64,000 nt of DNA, taken from contig KV918811.1 in the NCBI GenBank assembly GCA_002049455.2, positions 248,001-312,000 of the forward strand, in the 5' to 3' direction. This DNA comes from Porphyra umbilicalis. Taxonomy: Eukaryota; Rhodophyta; Bangiophyceae; Bangiales; Bangiaceae. The notes under the pieces were generated by a model, which made no database searches, was not told the origin of the DNA, and saw nothing but the letters and a program-made list of their open reading frames with translations. A program made the translations under genes and the position numbers. Numbering within the stretch: the first letter of the stretch is position 1; the number at the start of each line of letters is the position of its first letter. Positions 41,058 through 51,961 of this stretch are shown piece by piece.

Positions 41058-41312
41058 TTATGAACGGGGGACCCTTTGCGGCTGGCACTGCGCCACGACC
41101 CTGTTCTGATTAAAGACGTTCGTCCAAAAGTAGTCCCAGTGCCTGAAGTCGTCGCCCCCCTCGCTGTAGTCCACCTCCTCCGCGCGGAGCACGGCCTCCT
41201 CGGCCGCGCTCATCCGGGCGCGAATGCGGCCGCCGCCGCACACCCGACGCTGCTTGCGGAGCCTTTCCAGCTCCGACAAGACGCGGTGGACCTCTGATAT
41301 AGACCGGCGCAT
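41058..41312 (-). CDS. Array 84-aa frame, unit 1
   Basis: Small reverse-strand frame starting MRRSISEVHRVLSELERLRK (probably a short helix or coiled coil), then a basic Gly/Arg segment, an acidic AAEEAVLRAEEVDYSEGGDD and an aromatic FRHWDYFWTNVFNQNR. The mixed acidic, basic and aromatic composition looks more protein-like than other shadows, but conservation between units is uninformative because the whole unit is conserved. The upstream side on its strand is the C-rich face of the G tract. No known family. Confidence 0.35.
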   Translation of the reverse strand: MRRSISEVHRVLSELERLRKQRRVCGGGRIRARMSAAEEAVLRAEEVDYSEGGDDFRHWDYFWTNVFNQNRVVAQCQPQRVPRS

Positions 41313-41342
41313 AGCGATCCGCAGAGGGGGTGGGAGTCGTCA

Positions 41343-41363
41343 GGGGGGGGGGGGGGGGGGGGG
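41343..41363 (+). repeat. G21 tract in unit 1 (G20-22 in every full unit)
   Basis: Homopolymer runs at 41343-41363, 44006-44027, 46668-46689, 49331-49350, 51992-52011 and 54654-54673, of 21, 22, 22, 20, 20 and 20 bases as assembled. They could form G-quadruplexes or stall polymerases; lengths are unreliable in any sequencing method. Confidence 0.9.
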
Positions 41364-41610
41364 CAAGGCTGCTTGCCAAAGGTGGGGGGTTTGTGGGTGA
41401 TGCGAAAGGGGGGACCAGGCACAACGAGCCTGGTACTCGCGCTGTAGGCAAGCTGGCGGTCTTTTTTTATGCGCCTGCGGCGGCGCTGCTCGCGCCAAAT
41501 CTTCGGGCCATCCCACCTACGTTAGACGCGGCTTAGATGGAGTTCACTCCTTTGAGATGCCTGACAGTAGTTCCAAACCATCGCGACGGACGGACCTGAC
41601 CCGCTGCGGT

Positions 41611-41782
41611 GACTTGGATCTGACTGTCGAGCACCGAATTGAGCCGGTCGGTTGACTGCCTGACAGCGTCTTCGGGCTGGTTGATGACTTGGATCTGACA
41701 AGGACCAAAACGAAACGTTCAGCTTACGGTCTGGCAGCGTCATTAACAGCGCATTCCGGCTGGCCGATGACTTGGATCTGAC
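41611..41782 (+). promoter_or_regulatory. Three GACTTGGATCTGAC iterons upstream of the zinc-finger gene (unit 1)
   Basis: Exact 14-mers at 41611-41624, 41686-41699 and 41769-41782 lie in diverged ~80-bp sub-repeats that also share CAGCTTACGG and GGCTGGYYGATGACTTGG. They stand 360-530 bp upstream of the 268-aa frame and recur at the same offset in units 2-6. They look like binding sites for a regulator, possibly the zinc-finger protein itself; this is inference. Confidence 0.5.
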
Positions 41783-42144
41783 GCAGACACAAACGGTCAG
41801 CTTACGGGCTTACAGAGTCAATTTTCTGCTTGCAGCGCGCGTTGTACGTTGCAGACCAAAGAAAAGGAGTGGTTGATGACATGGCAAAAACATTCTGCGG
41901 TCGCCCAGCCAGATACGTTCGCTTTCAAATCCTCCCCCAGGGTGTTAGGCATGACACCCTCATTTTCGTTACGATTGGAGCCTGTACGACGCTCCAGCGA
42001 GGCTAGGACACAGATGATGGGCAGCAGTGACACCGCCGAAAAAGGCGGCCGGGGCGCAGCCACCCACGAATTTAAGCGCACCCAGCGACAGCATGAGGCT
42101 CGAACAGCTTTCGACCCGCCAAGCACCCTTCAGTAGCCAGCGCA

Positions 42145-42951
42145 ATGGCCTCCCCCTCCCCATCCCCCGGGTTCCTGAGCCCTGAGTTTCGAATCCCCCG
42201 CCTGCCGACCGGCACGCACACCCCCTCTCCCGGCGGCCACTCCACCCCAGTCGCGCACACGACGCTGGTCACCCCGCCCCAATCACCTGGGCGCGTCGCG
42301 GAGGCGACCGAAGCCCAGTCGGTCGGCGGGGCTGTGCCATTTGCGCCAGCGCCCGTGCCCTGGGCGGCCGTCGCTGCGCCACCGCCTGGTCGCGACGGGC
42401 CAGTCATGCCCCAGGCGCGGCCGGCCGCCTCATCCGAGGCGGCTAGCCGGCCGCTGTCGCTTCTGTTGCCCCCGCGGCCGGGTGGGCGTACAGCTGATTC
42501 GGTTTGGGCAGGCGGCCGCGCGACGCAGGGTGGCGGCGGGCCAGCTGTTGAGTTGGTGGAGGAGACGTCTGACCCATTTGCTCCTCGCCGCGTGGCGGCG
42601 TTTGCTGCGCGTGGCGGCGGGGCCGCCGTCCCAGAGCCCCGACACGTGGCCGGCATTCGGCCTCGCACGGCCCGGGCGTTCGAGGCCCGGGCGACGCGCG
42701 CCGAAACAAAGGCGAGGCGACGCAAGCCACAAGTGTGGCACTGTAAGACTTGCAAAGTCGATTGCAGCAGTGCCAAAAATATGTTGGCCCACAAGGCGTC
42801 CTCGCGCCATCAACGCAAGGCAGCCGAGCACGCTGGGACACCCCATTGTGGGACGTGTGACAGGACTTTTGAATCGGCTGGCCATTTGGCCACCCACATG
42901 CATAGTCGACGCCACGCTTCGACTGCTGTTCGCATGAATTTGAAGAAGTAA
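42145..42951 (+). CDS. Array zinc-finger protein, copy 1 (two JAZ/U1-type C2H2 fingers)
   Basis: 268 aa from the ATG in CGCAATGGCC. Residues 1-165 are Pro/Ala/Gly-rich and probably disordered. A basic stretch (174-195) precedes finger 1 (Cys200, Cys203, His216, His222) and finger 2 (Cys235, Cys238, His251, His257). Both have C-x2-C-x12-H-x5-H spacing, typical of zf-met/JAZ/U1-type fingers that bind double-stranded RNA or RNA/DNA structures, and not of classical TFIIIA fingers. The frame stops right after the second finger within AAGAAGTAAGT, where a consensus splice donor overlaps the TAA, so a C-terminal exon is possible. Three alternative large frames (198, 240 and 204 aa) overlap it, but only this one encodes a recognisable domain. 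Copy 1 has Ser33 where most others have Pro. Confidence 0.75.
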   Translation: MASPSPSPGFLSPEFRIPRLPTGTHTPSPGGHSTPVAHTTLVTPPQSPGRVAEATEAQSVGGAVPFAPAPVPWAAVAAPPPGRDGPVMPQARPAASSEAASRPLSLLLPPRPGGRTADSVWAGGRATQGGGGPAVELVEETSDPFAPRRVAAFAARGGGAAVPEPRHVAGIRPRTARAFEARATRAETKARRRKPQVWHCKTCKVDCSSAKNMLAHKASSRHQRKAAEHAGTPHCGTCDRTFESAGHLATHMHSRRHASTAVRMNLKK

Positions 42952-43720
42952 GTTTTTGTTTCGTGTCTGCGAGGCGTGTCCACTTTGGAAGTGCGCGTGG
43001 CTCGGTTGCCAAGCGGCCAACGCTTGGTTGGCGCGCTTCCAGGCGATCCGCTGCCAAATCGGTAGAGGCGGGCCCCGTGTTTTCGAGGGACGCTTGGATC
43101 AGAATCTAGCCGAAACGGTCGCACTTCTTTCGCGCCACAGCAGGAATATTACTCTCACATTTCCTTCGCGCCAGTGTGCCAACATACGATCAGGTGAGCA
43201 TATCTTTAGCGAGTGGAGTGTCCATGCCAGTTCACACTCGAAATCCTTTGCACCGTGCATCTCGGCTTCCTGGCGTCGCCGTCGTCGCGCCCGTCTTGAT
43301 CCCGCGCGCCTTTACCGGCGCGATTGATTCTTGGCGGGCGCGCCTGACACGCCGACGGCAAGGCGCCCCTGTCGAGTGCCGGGCCGCAGAACGAGACCGG
43401 TTTGACTGATCGACTGTTGGAGGGGGGAGTTCACAATTCGGACAGGACTTTCGTTTGCTGTTTTGTACGGTCGTCCCCCTGCCGATTGCTTCTGGCATAT
43501 AACGGGTTTTGGGGCGCCCGTACAATTCGCAAGGGATCTTAAGGTTGCAACTTTTGGTTCGTTCTCACACCACCAGGGTTGCTTCCCGGGACAGATCCCT
43601 CCTCACACGCTGGTGTCTCGGCCGTGAGCTTTCGGGCTTTCGGTCGGGAGGACCAATCCAGTAATCGGTACCCGCGAGGGACTATTGCCGGTGGACAGAG
43701 GAACAAAGGCCCTGCTCGAT

Positions 43721-43975
43721 TTATGAACGGGGGACCCTTTGCGGCTGGCACTGCGCCACGACCCTGTTCTGATTAAAGACGTTCGTCCAAAAGTAGTCCC
43801 AGTGCCTGAAGTCGTCGCCCCCCTCGCTGTAGTCCACCTCCTCCGCGCGGAGCACGGCCTCCTCGGCCGCGCTCATCCGGGCGCGAATGCGGCCGCCGCC
43901 GCACACCCGACGCTGCTTGCGGAGCCTTTCCAGCTCCGACAAGACGCGGTGGACCTCTGATATAGACCGGCGCAT
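43721..43975 (-). CDS. Array 84-aa frame, unit 2
   Basis: Identical protein to unit 1. Confidence 0.35.
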   Translation of the reverse strand: MRRSISEVHRVLSELERLRKQRRVCGGGRIRARMSAAEEAVLRAEEVDYSEGGDDFRHWDYFWTNVFNQNRVVAQCQPQRVPRS

Positions 43976-44807
43976 AGCGATCCGCAGAGGGGGTGGGAGT
44001 CGTCAGGGGGGGGGGGGGGGGGGGGGGCAAGGCTGCTTGCCAAAGGTGGGGGGTTTGTGGGTGATGCGAGAGGGGGGACCAGGCACAACGAGCCTGGTAC
44101 TCGCGCTGTAAACAAGCTGGTGATCTTTTTTTATGCGCCTGCGGCGGCGCTGCTCGCGCCAAATCTTCGGGCCATCCCACCTACGTTCGACGCGGCTTAG
44201 ATGGAGTTCACTCCTTTGAGATGCCTGACAGTAGTTCCAAACCATCGCGACGGACGGACCTGACCCGCTGCGGTGACTTGGATCTGACTGACGAGCACCG
44301 AATTGAGCCGGTCGGCTGACTGCCTGACAGCGCCTTCGGGCTGGTTGATGACTTGGATCTGACAAGGACCAAAACGAAACGTTCAGCTTACGGTCTGGCA
44401 GCGTCATTAACAGCGCATTCCGGCTGGCCGATGACTTGGATCTGACGCAGACACAAACGGTCAGCTTACGGGCTTACAGAGTCAATTTTCTGCTTGCAGC
44501 GCGCGCTGTACGTTGCAGACCAAAGAAAAGGAGTGGTTGATGACATGGCAAAAACATTCTGCGGTCGCCCAGCCAGATACGTTCGCTTTCAAATCCTCCC
44601 CAGGGTGTTAGGCATGACACCCTCATTTTCGTTACGATTGGAGCCTGTACGACGCTCCAGCGAGGCTAGGACACAGATGATGGGCAGCAGTGACACCGCC
44701 GAAAAAGGCGGCCGGGGCGCAGCCACCCACGAATTTAAGCGCACCCAGCGACAGCATGAGGCTCGAACAGCTTTCGACCCGCCAAGCACCCTTCAGTAGC
44801 CAGCGCA

Positions 44808-45614
44808 ATGGCCTCCCCCTCCCCATCCCCCGGGTTCCTGAGCCCTGAGTTTCGAATCCCCCGCCTGCCGACCGGCACGCACACCCCCTCTCCCGGCGGC
44901 CACCCCACCCCAGTCGCGCACACGACGCTGGTCACCCCGCCCCAATCACCTGGGCGCGTCGCGGAGGCGACCGAAGCCCAGTCGGTCGGCGGGGCTGTGC
45001 CATTTGCGCCAGCGCCCGTGCCCTGGGCGGCCGTCGCTGCGCCACCGCCTGGTCGCGACGGGCCAGTCATGCCCCAGGCGCGGCCGGCCGCCTCATCCGA
45101 GGCGGCTAGCCGGCCGCTGTCGCTTCTGTTGCCCCCGCGGCCGGGTGGGCGTACAGCTGATTCGGTTTGGGCAGGCGGCCGCGCGACGCAGGGTGGCGGC
45201 GGGCCAGCTGTTGAGTTGGTGGAGGAGACGTCTGACCCATTTGCTCCTCGCCGCGTGGCGGCGTTTGCTGCGCGTGGCGGCGGGGCCGCCGTCCCAGAGC
45301 CCCGACACGTGGCCGGCATTCGGCCTCGCACGGCCCGGGCGTTCGAGGCCCGGGCGACGCGCGCCGAAACAAAGGCGAGGCGACGCAAGCCACAAGTGTG
45401 GCACTGTAAGACTTGCAAAGTCGATTGCAGCAGTGCCAAAAATATGTTGGCCCACAAGGCGTCCTCGCGCCATCAACGCAAGGCAGCCGAGCACGCTGGG
45501 ACACCCCATTGTGGGACGTGTGACAGGACTTTTGAATCGGCTGGCCATTTGGCCACCCACATGCATAGTCGACGCCACGCTTCGACTGCTGTTCGCATGA
45601 ATTTGAAGAAGTAA
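44808..45614 (+). CDS. Array zinc-finger protein, copy 2
   Basis: 268 aa, both fingers intact, Pro33 and His167. Belongs to variant group alpha with copies 1 and 4. Confidence 0.75.
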   Translation: MASPSPSPGFLSPEFRIPRLPTGTHTPSPGGHPTPVAHTTLVTPPQSPGRVAEATEAQSVGGAVPFAPAPVPWAAVAAPPPGRDGPVMPQARPAASSEAASRPLSLLLPPRPGGRTADSVWAGGRATQGGGGPAVELVEETSDPFAPRRVAAFAARGGGAAVPEPRHVAGIRPRTARAFEARATRAETKARRRKPQVWHCKTCKVDCSSAKNMLAHKASSRHQRKAAEHAGTPHCGTCDRTFESAGHLATHMHSRRHASTAVRMNLKK

Positions 45615-46382
45615 GTTTTTGTTTCGTGTCTGCGAGGCGTGTCCACTTTGGAAGTGCGCGTGGCTCGGTTGCCAAGCGGCCAACGCTTGGTTGGCGCGCT
45701 TCCAGGCGATCCGCTGCCAAATCGGTAGAGGCGGGCCCCGTGTTTTCGAGGGACGCTTGGATCAGAATCTAGCCGAAACGGTCGCACTTCTTTCGCGCCA
45801 CAGCAGGAATATTACTCTCACATTTCCTTCGCGCCAGTGTGCCAACATACGATCAGGTGAGCATATCTTTAGCGAGTGGAGTGTCCATGCCAGTTCACAC
45901 TCGAAATCCTTTGCACCGTGCATCTCGGCTTCCTGGCGTCGCCGTCGTCGCGCCCGTCTTGATCCCGCGCGCCTTTACCGGCGCGATTGATTCTTGGCGG
46001 GCGCGCCTGACACGCCGACGGCAAGGCGCCCCTGTCGAGTGCCGGGCCGCAGAACGAGACCGGTTTGACTGATCGACTGTTGGAGGGGGAGTTCACAATT
46101 CGGACAGGACTTTCGTTTGCTGTTTTGTACGGTCGTCCCCCTGCCGATTGCTTCTGGCATATAACGGGTTTTGGGGCGCCCGTACAATTCGCAAGGGATC
46201 TTAAGGTTGCAACTTTTGGTTCGTTCTCACACCACCAGGGTTGCTTCCCGGGACAGATCCCTCCTCACACGCTGGTGTCTCGGCCGTGAGCTTTCGGGCT
46301 TTCGGTCGGGAGGACCAATCCAGTAATCGGTACCCGCGAGGGACTATTGCCGGTGGACAGAGGAACAAAGGCCCTGCTCGAT

Positions 46383-46637
46383 TTATGAACGGGGGACCCT
46401 TTGCGGCTGGCACTGCGCCACGACCCTGTTCTGATTAAAGACGTTCGTCCAAAAGTAGTCCCAGTGCCTGAAGTCGTCGCCCCCCTCGCTGTAGTCCACC
46501 TCCTCCGCGCGGAGCACGGCCTCCTCGGCCGCGCTCATCCGGGCGCGAATGCGGCCGCCGCCGCACACCCGACGCTGCTTGCGGAGCCTTTCCAGCTCCG
46601 ACAAGACGCGGTGGACCTCTGATATAGACCGGCGCAT
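46383..46637 (-). CDS. Array 84-aa frame, unit 3
   Basis: Identical protein to unit 1. Confidence 0.35.
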   Translation of the reverse strand: MRRSISEVHRVLSELERLRKQRRVCGGGRIRARMSAAEEAVLRAEEVDYSEGGDDFRHWDYFWTNVFNQNRVVAQCQPQRVPRS

Positions 46638-47470
46638 AGCGATCCGCAGAGGGGGTGGGAGTCGTCAGGGGGGGGGGGGGGGGGGGGGGCAAGGCTGCTT
46701 GCCAAAGGTGGGGGGTTTGTGGGTGATGCGAGAGGGGGGACCAGGCACAACGAGCCTGGTACTCGCGCTGTAAACAAGCTGGTGATCTTTTTTTATGCGC
46801 CTGCGGCGGCGCTGCTCGCGCCAAATCTTCGGGCCATCCCACCTACGTTCGACGCGGCTTAGATGGAGTTCACTCCTTTGAGATGCCTGACAGTAGTTCC
46901 AAACCATCGCGACGGACGGACCTGACCCGCTGCGGTGACTTGGATCTGACTGACGAGCACCGAATTGAGCCGGTCGGCTGACTGCCTGACAGCGCCTTCG
47001 GGCTGGTTGATGACTTGGATCTGACAAGGACCAAAACGAAACGTTCAGCTTACGGTCTGGCAGCGTCATTAACAGCGCATTCCGGCTGGCCGATGACTTG
47101 GATCTGACGCAGACACAAACGGTCAGCTTACGGGCTTACAGAGTCAATTTTCTGCTTGCAGCGCGCGCTGTACGTTGCAGACCAAAGAAAAGGAGTGGTT
47201 GATGACATGGCAAAAACATTCTGCGGTCGCCCAGCCAGATACGTTCGCTTTCAAATCCTCCCCCAGGGTGTTAGGCATGACACCCTCATTTTCGTTACGA
47301 TTGGAGCCTGTACGACGCTCCAGCGAGGCTAGGACACAGATGATGGGCAGCAGTGACACCGCCGAAAAAGGCGGCCGGGGCGCAGCCACCCACGAATTTA
47401 AGCGCACCCAGCGACAGCATGAGGCTCGAACAGCTTTCGACCCGCCAAGCACCCTTCAGTAGCCAGCGCA

Positions 47471-48276
47471 ATGGCCTCCCCCTCCCCATCCCCCGGGTTC
47501 CTGAGCCCTGAGTTTCGAATCCCCCGCCTTCCGACCGGCACGCACACCCCCTCTCCCGGCGGCCACCCCACCCCAGTCGCGCACACGACGCTGGTCACCC
47601 CCCCCAATCACCTGGGCGCGTCGCGGAAGCGACCGAAGCCCAGTCGGTCGGCGGGGCTGTGCCATTTGCGCCAGCGCCCGTGCCCTGGGCGGCCGTCGCT
47701 GCGCCACCGCCTGGTCGCGACGGGCCAGTCATGCCCCAGGCGCGGCCGGCCGCCTCATCCGAGGCGGCTAGCCGGCCGCTGTCGCTTCTGTTGCCCCCGC
47801 GGCCGGGTGGGCGTACAGCTGATTCGGTTTGGGCAGGCGGCCGCGCGACGCAGGGTGGCGGCGGGCCAGCTGTTGAGTTGGTGGAGGAGACGTCTGACCC
47901 ATTTGCTCCTCGCCGCGTGGCGGCGTTTGCTGCGCGTGGCGGCGGGGCCGCCGTCCCAGAGCCCCGACAGGTGGCCGGCATTCGGCCTCGCACGGCCCGG
48001 GCGTTCGAGGCCCGGGCGACGCGCGCCGAAACAAAGGCGAGGCGACGCAAGCCACAAGTGTGGCACTGTAAGACTTGCAAAGTCGATTGCAGCAGTGCCA
48101 AAAATATGTTGGCCCACAAGGCGTCCTCGCGCCATCAACGCAAGGCAGCCGAGCACGCTGGGACACCCCATTGTGGGACGTGTGACAGGACTTTTGAATC
48201 GGCTGGCCATTTGGCCACCCACATGCATAGTCGACGCCACGCTTCGACTGCTGTTCGCATGAATTTGAAGAAGTAA
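47471..48276 (+). pseudogene. Array zinc-finger protein, copy 3 (frameshifted)
   Basis: A C tract at 47598-47605 has eight C where the other copies have nine bases (CCCCGCCCC or C9). The frame from the ATG therefore leaves the zinc-finger phase after ~43 residues, while the fingers stay open in the phase of 47659-48276. It is a group beta variant (Gln167). One missing base in a C tract could be an assembly error. Confidence 0.7.
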
Positions 48277-49045
48277 GTTTTTGTTTCGTGTCTGCGAGGC
48301 GTGTCCACTTTGGAAGTGCGCGTGGCTCGGTTGCCAAGCGGCCAACGCTTGGTTGGCGCGCTTCCAGGCGATCCGCTGCCAAATCGGTAGAGGCGGGCCC
48401 CGTGTTTTCGAGGGACGCTTGGATCAGAATCTAGCCGAAACGGTCGCACTTCTTTCGCGCCACAGCAGGAATATTACTCTCACATTTCCTTCGCGCCAGT
48501 GTGCCAACATACGATCAGGTGAGCATATCTTTAGCGAGTGGAGTGTCCATGCCAGTTCACACTCGAAATCCTTTGCACCGTGCATCTCGGCTTCCTGGCG
48601 TCGCCGTCGTCGCGCCCGTCTTGATCCCGCGCGCCTTTACCGGCGCGATTGATTCTTGGCGGGCGCGCCTGACACGCCGACGGCAAGGCGCCCCTGTCGA
48701 GTGCCGGGCCGCAGAACGAGACCGGTTTGACTGATCGACTGTTGGAGGGGGGAGTTCACAATTCGGACAGGACTTTCGTTTGCTGTTTTGTACGGTCGTC
48801 CCCCTGCCGATTGCTTCTGGCATATAACGGGTTTTGGGGCGCCCGTACAATTCGCAAGGGATCTTAAGGTTGCAACTTTTGGTTCGTTCTCACACCACCA
48901 GGGTTGCTTCCCGGGACAGATCCCTCCTCACACGCTGGTGTCTCGGCCGTGAGCTTTCGGGCTTTCGGTCGGGAGGACCAATCCAGTAATCGGTACCCGC
49001 GAGGGACTATTGCCGGTGGACAGAGGAACAAAGGCCCTGCTCGAT

Positions 49046-49300
49046 TTATGAACGGGGGACCCTTTGCGGCTGGCACTGCGCCACGACCCTGTTCTGATTA
49101 AAGACGTTCGTCCAAAAGTAGTCCCAGTGCCTGAAGTCGTCGCCCCCCTCGCTGTAGTCCACCTCCTCCGCGCGGAGCACGGCCTCCTCGGCCGCGCTCA
49201 TCCGGGCGCGAATGCGGCCGCCGCCGCACACCCGACGCTGCTTGCGGAGCCTTTCCAGCTCCGACAAGACGCGGTGGACCTCTGATATAGACCGGCGCAT
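49046..49300 (-). CDS. Array 84-aa frame, unit 4
   Basis: Identical protein to unit 1. Confidence 0.35.
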   Translation of the reverse strand: MRRSISEVHRVLSELERLRKQRRVCGGGRIRARMSAAEEAVLRAEEVDYSEGGDDFRHWDYFWTNVFNQNRVVAQCQPQRVPRS

Positions 49301-50130
49301 AGCGATCCGCAGAGGGGGTGGGAGTCGTCAGGGGGGGGGGGGGGGGGGGGCAAGGCTGCTTGCCAAAGGTGGGGGGTTTGTGGGTGATGCGAGAGGGGGG
49401 ACCAGGCACAACGAGCCTGGTACTCGCGCTGTAAACAAGCTGGTGATCTTTTTTATGCGCCTGCGGCGGCGCTGCTCGCGCCAAATCTTCGGGCCATCCC
49501 ACCTACGTTCGACGCGGCTTAGATGGAGTTCACTCCTTTGAGATGCCTGACAGTAGTTCCAAACCATCGCGACGGACGGACCTGACCCGCTGCGGTGACT
49601 TGGATCTGACTGACGAGCACCGAATTGAGCCGGTCGGCTGACTGCCTGACAGCGCCTTCGGGCTGGTTGATGACTTGGATCTGACAAGGACCAAAACGAA
49701 ACGTTCAGCTTACGGTCTGGCAGCGTCATTAACAGCGCATTCCGGCTGGCCGATGACTTGGATCTGACGCAGACACAAACGGTCAGCTTACGGGCTTACA
49801 GAGTCAATTTTCTGCTTGCAGCGCGCGCTGTACGTTGCAGACCAAAGAAAAGGAGTGGTTGATGACATGGCAAAAACATTCTGCGGTCGCCCAGCCAGAT
49901 ACGTTCGCTTTCAAATCCTCCCCCAGGGTGTTAGGCATGACACCCTCATTTTCGTTACGATTGGAGCCTGTACGACGCTCCAGCGAGGCTAGGACACAGA
50001 TGATGGGCAGCAGTGACACCGCCGAAAAAGGCGGCCGGGGCGCAGCCACCCACGAATTTAAGCGCACCCAGCGACAGCATGAGGCTCGAACAGCTTTCGA
50101 CCCGCCAAGCACCCTTCAGTAGCCAGCGCA

Positions 50131-50937
50131 ATGGCCTCCCCCTCCCCATCCCCCGGGTTCCTGAGCCCTGAGTTTCGAATCCCCCGCCTGCCGACCGGCA
50201 CGCACACCCCCTCTCCCGGCGGCCACCCCACCCCAGTCGCGCACACGACGCTGGTCACCCCGCCCCAATCACCTGGGCGCGTCGCGGAGGCGACCGAAGC
50301 CCAGTCGGTCGGCGGGGCTGTGCCATTTGCGCCAGCGCCCGTGCCCTGGGCGGCCGTCGCTGCGCCACCGCCTGGTCGCGACGGGCCAGTCATGCCCCAG
50401 GCGCGGCCGGCCGCCTCATCCGAGGCGGCTAGCCGGCCGCTGTCGCTTCTGTTGCCCCCGCGGCCGGGTGGGCGTACAGCTGATTCGGTTTGGGCAGGCG
50501 GCCGCGCGACGCAGGGTGGCGGCGGGCCAGCTGTTGAGTTGGTGGAGGAGACGTCTGACCCATTTGCTCCTCGCCGCGTGGCGGCGTTTGCTGCGCGTGG
50601 CGGCGGGGCCGCCGTCCCAGAGCCCCGACACGTGGCCGGCATTCGGCCTCGCACGGCCCGGGCGTTCGAGGCCCGGGCGACGCGCGCCGAAACAAAGGCG
50701 AGGCGACGCAAGCCACAAGTGTGGCACTGTAAGACTTGCAAAGTCGATTGCAGCAGTGCCAAAAATATGTTGGCCCACAAGGCGTCCTCGCGCCATCAAC
50801 GCAAGGCAGCCGAGCACGCTGGGACACCCCATTGTGGGACGTGTGACAGGACTTTTGAATCGGCTGGCCATTTGGCCACCCACATGCATAGTCGACGCCA
50901 CGCTTCGACTGCTGTTCGCATGAATTTGAAGAAGTAA
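50131..50937 (+). CDS. Array zinc-finger protein, copy 4
   Basis: 268 aa, group alpha (Pro33, His167); both fingers intact. Confidence 0.75.
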   Translation: MASPSPSPGFLSPEFRIPRLPTGTHTPSPGGHPTPVAHTTLVTPPQSPGRVAEATEAQSVGGAVPFAPAPVPWAAVAAPPPGRDGPVMPQARPAASSEAASRPLSLLLPPRPGGRTADSVWAGGRATQGGGGPAVELVEETSDPFAPRRVAAFAARGGGAAVPEPRHVAGIRPRTARAFEARATRAETKARRRKPQVWHCKTCKVDCSSAKNMLAHKASSRHQRKAAEHAGTPHCGTCDRTFESAGHLATHMHSRRHASTAVRMNLKK

Positions 50938-51706
50938 GTTTTTGTTTCGTGTCTGCGAGGCGTGTCCACTTTGGAAGTGCGCGTGGCTCGGTTGCCAAGC
51001 GGCCAACGCTTGGTTGGCGCGCTTCCAGGCGATCCGCTGCCAAATCGGTAGAGGCGGGCCCCGTGTTTTCGAGGGACGCTTGGATCAGAATCTAGCCGAA
51101 ACGGTCGCACTTCTTTCGCGCCACAGCAGGAATATTACTCTCACATTTCCTTCGCGCCAGTGTGCCAACATACGATCAGGTGAGCATATCTTTAGCGAGT
51201 GGAGTGTCCATGCCAGTTCACACTCGAAATCCTTTGCACCGTGCATCTCGGCTTCCTGGCGTCGCCGTCGTCGCGCCCGTCTTGATCCCGCGCGCCTTTA
51301 CCGGCGCGATTGATTCTTGGCGGGCGCGCCTGACACGCCGACGGCAAGGCGCCCCTGTCGAGTGCCGGGCCGCAGAACGAGACCGGTTTGACTGATCGAC
51401 TGTTGGAGGGGGGAGTTCACAATTCGGACAGGACTTTCGTTTGCTGTTTTGTACGGTCGTCCCCCTGCCGATTGCTTCTGGCATATAACGGGTTTTGGGG
51501 CGCCCGTACAATTCGCAAGGGATCTTAAGGTTGCAACTTTTGGTTCGTTCTCACACCACCAGGGTTGCTTCCCGGGACAGATCCCTCCTCACACGCTGGT
51601 GTCTCGGCCGTGAGCTTTCGGGCTTTCGGTCGGGAGGACCAATCCAGTAATCGGTACCCGCGAGGGACTATTGCCGGTGGACAGAGGAACAAAGGCCCTG
51701 CTCGAT

Positions 51707-51961
51707 TTATGAACGGGGGACCCTTTGCGGCTGGCACTGCGCCACGACCCTGTTCTGATTAAAGACGTTCGTCCAAAAGTAGTCCCAGTGCCTGAAGTCG
51801 TCGCCCCCCTCGCTGTAGTCCACCTCCTCCGCGCGGAGCACGGCCTCCTCGGCCGCGCTCATCCGGGCGCGAATGCGGCCGCCGCCGCACACCCGACGCT
51901 GCTTGCGGAGCCTTTCCAGCTCCGACAAGACGCGGTGGACCTCTGATATAGACCGGCGCAT
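51707..51961 (-). CDS. Array 84-aa frame, unit 5
   Basis: Identical protein to unit 1. In this unit the reverse-strand shadow upstream happens to be open through the G tract, giving a 210-codon frame in a different phase; I treat that as chance. Confidence 0.35.
   Translation of the reverse strand: MRRSISEVHRVLSELERLRKQRRVCGGGRIRARMSAAEEAVLRAEEVDYSEGGDDFRHWDYFWTNVFNQNRVVAQCQPQRVPRS

Noticed and set aside
42072-43057. 240-, 204-, 198- and 196-aa frames overlapping the zinc-finger gene, repeated in each unit
   Set aside because: They are shadows of the GC-rich gene in other phases, with Arg/Pro/Ala-biased composition and no domain.
43130-43180. GAATATTAC in each array unit, close to the TAATATTAC origin of circular single-stranded DNA viruses, in a unit of geminivirus-like size (2.66 kb)
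   Set aside because: The flanks (TTTCGCGCCA / TTCGCGCCA) are direct, not inverted, so there is no stem-loop, and no frame shows Rep rolling-circle or helicase motifs. A GC-rich splice acceptor explains the site better.
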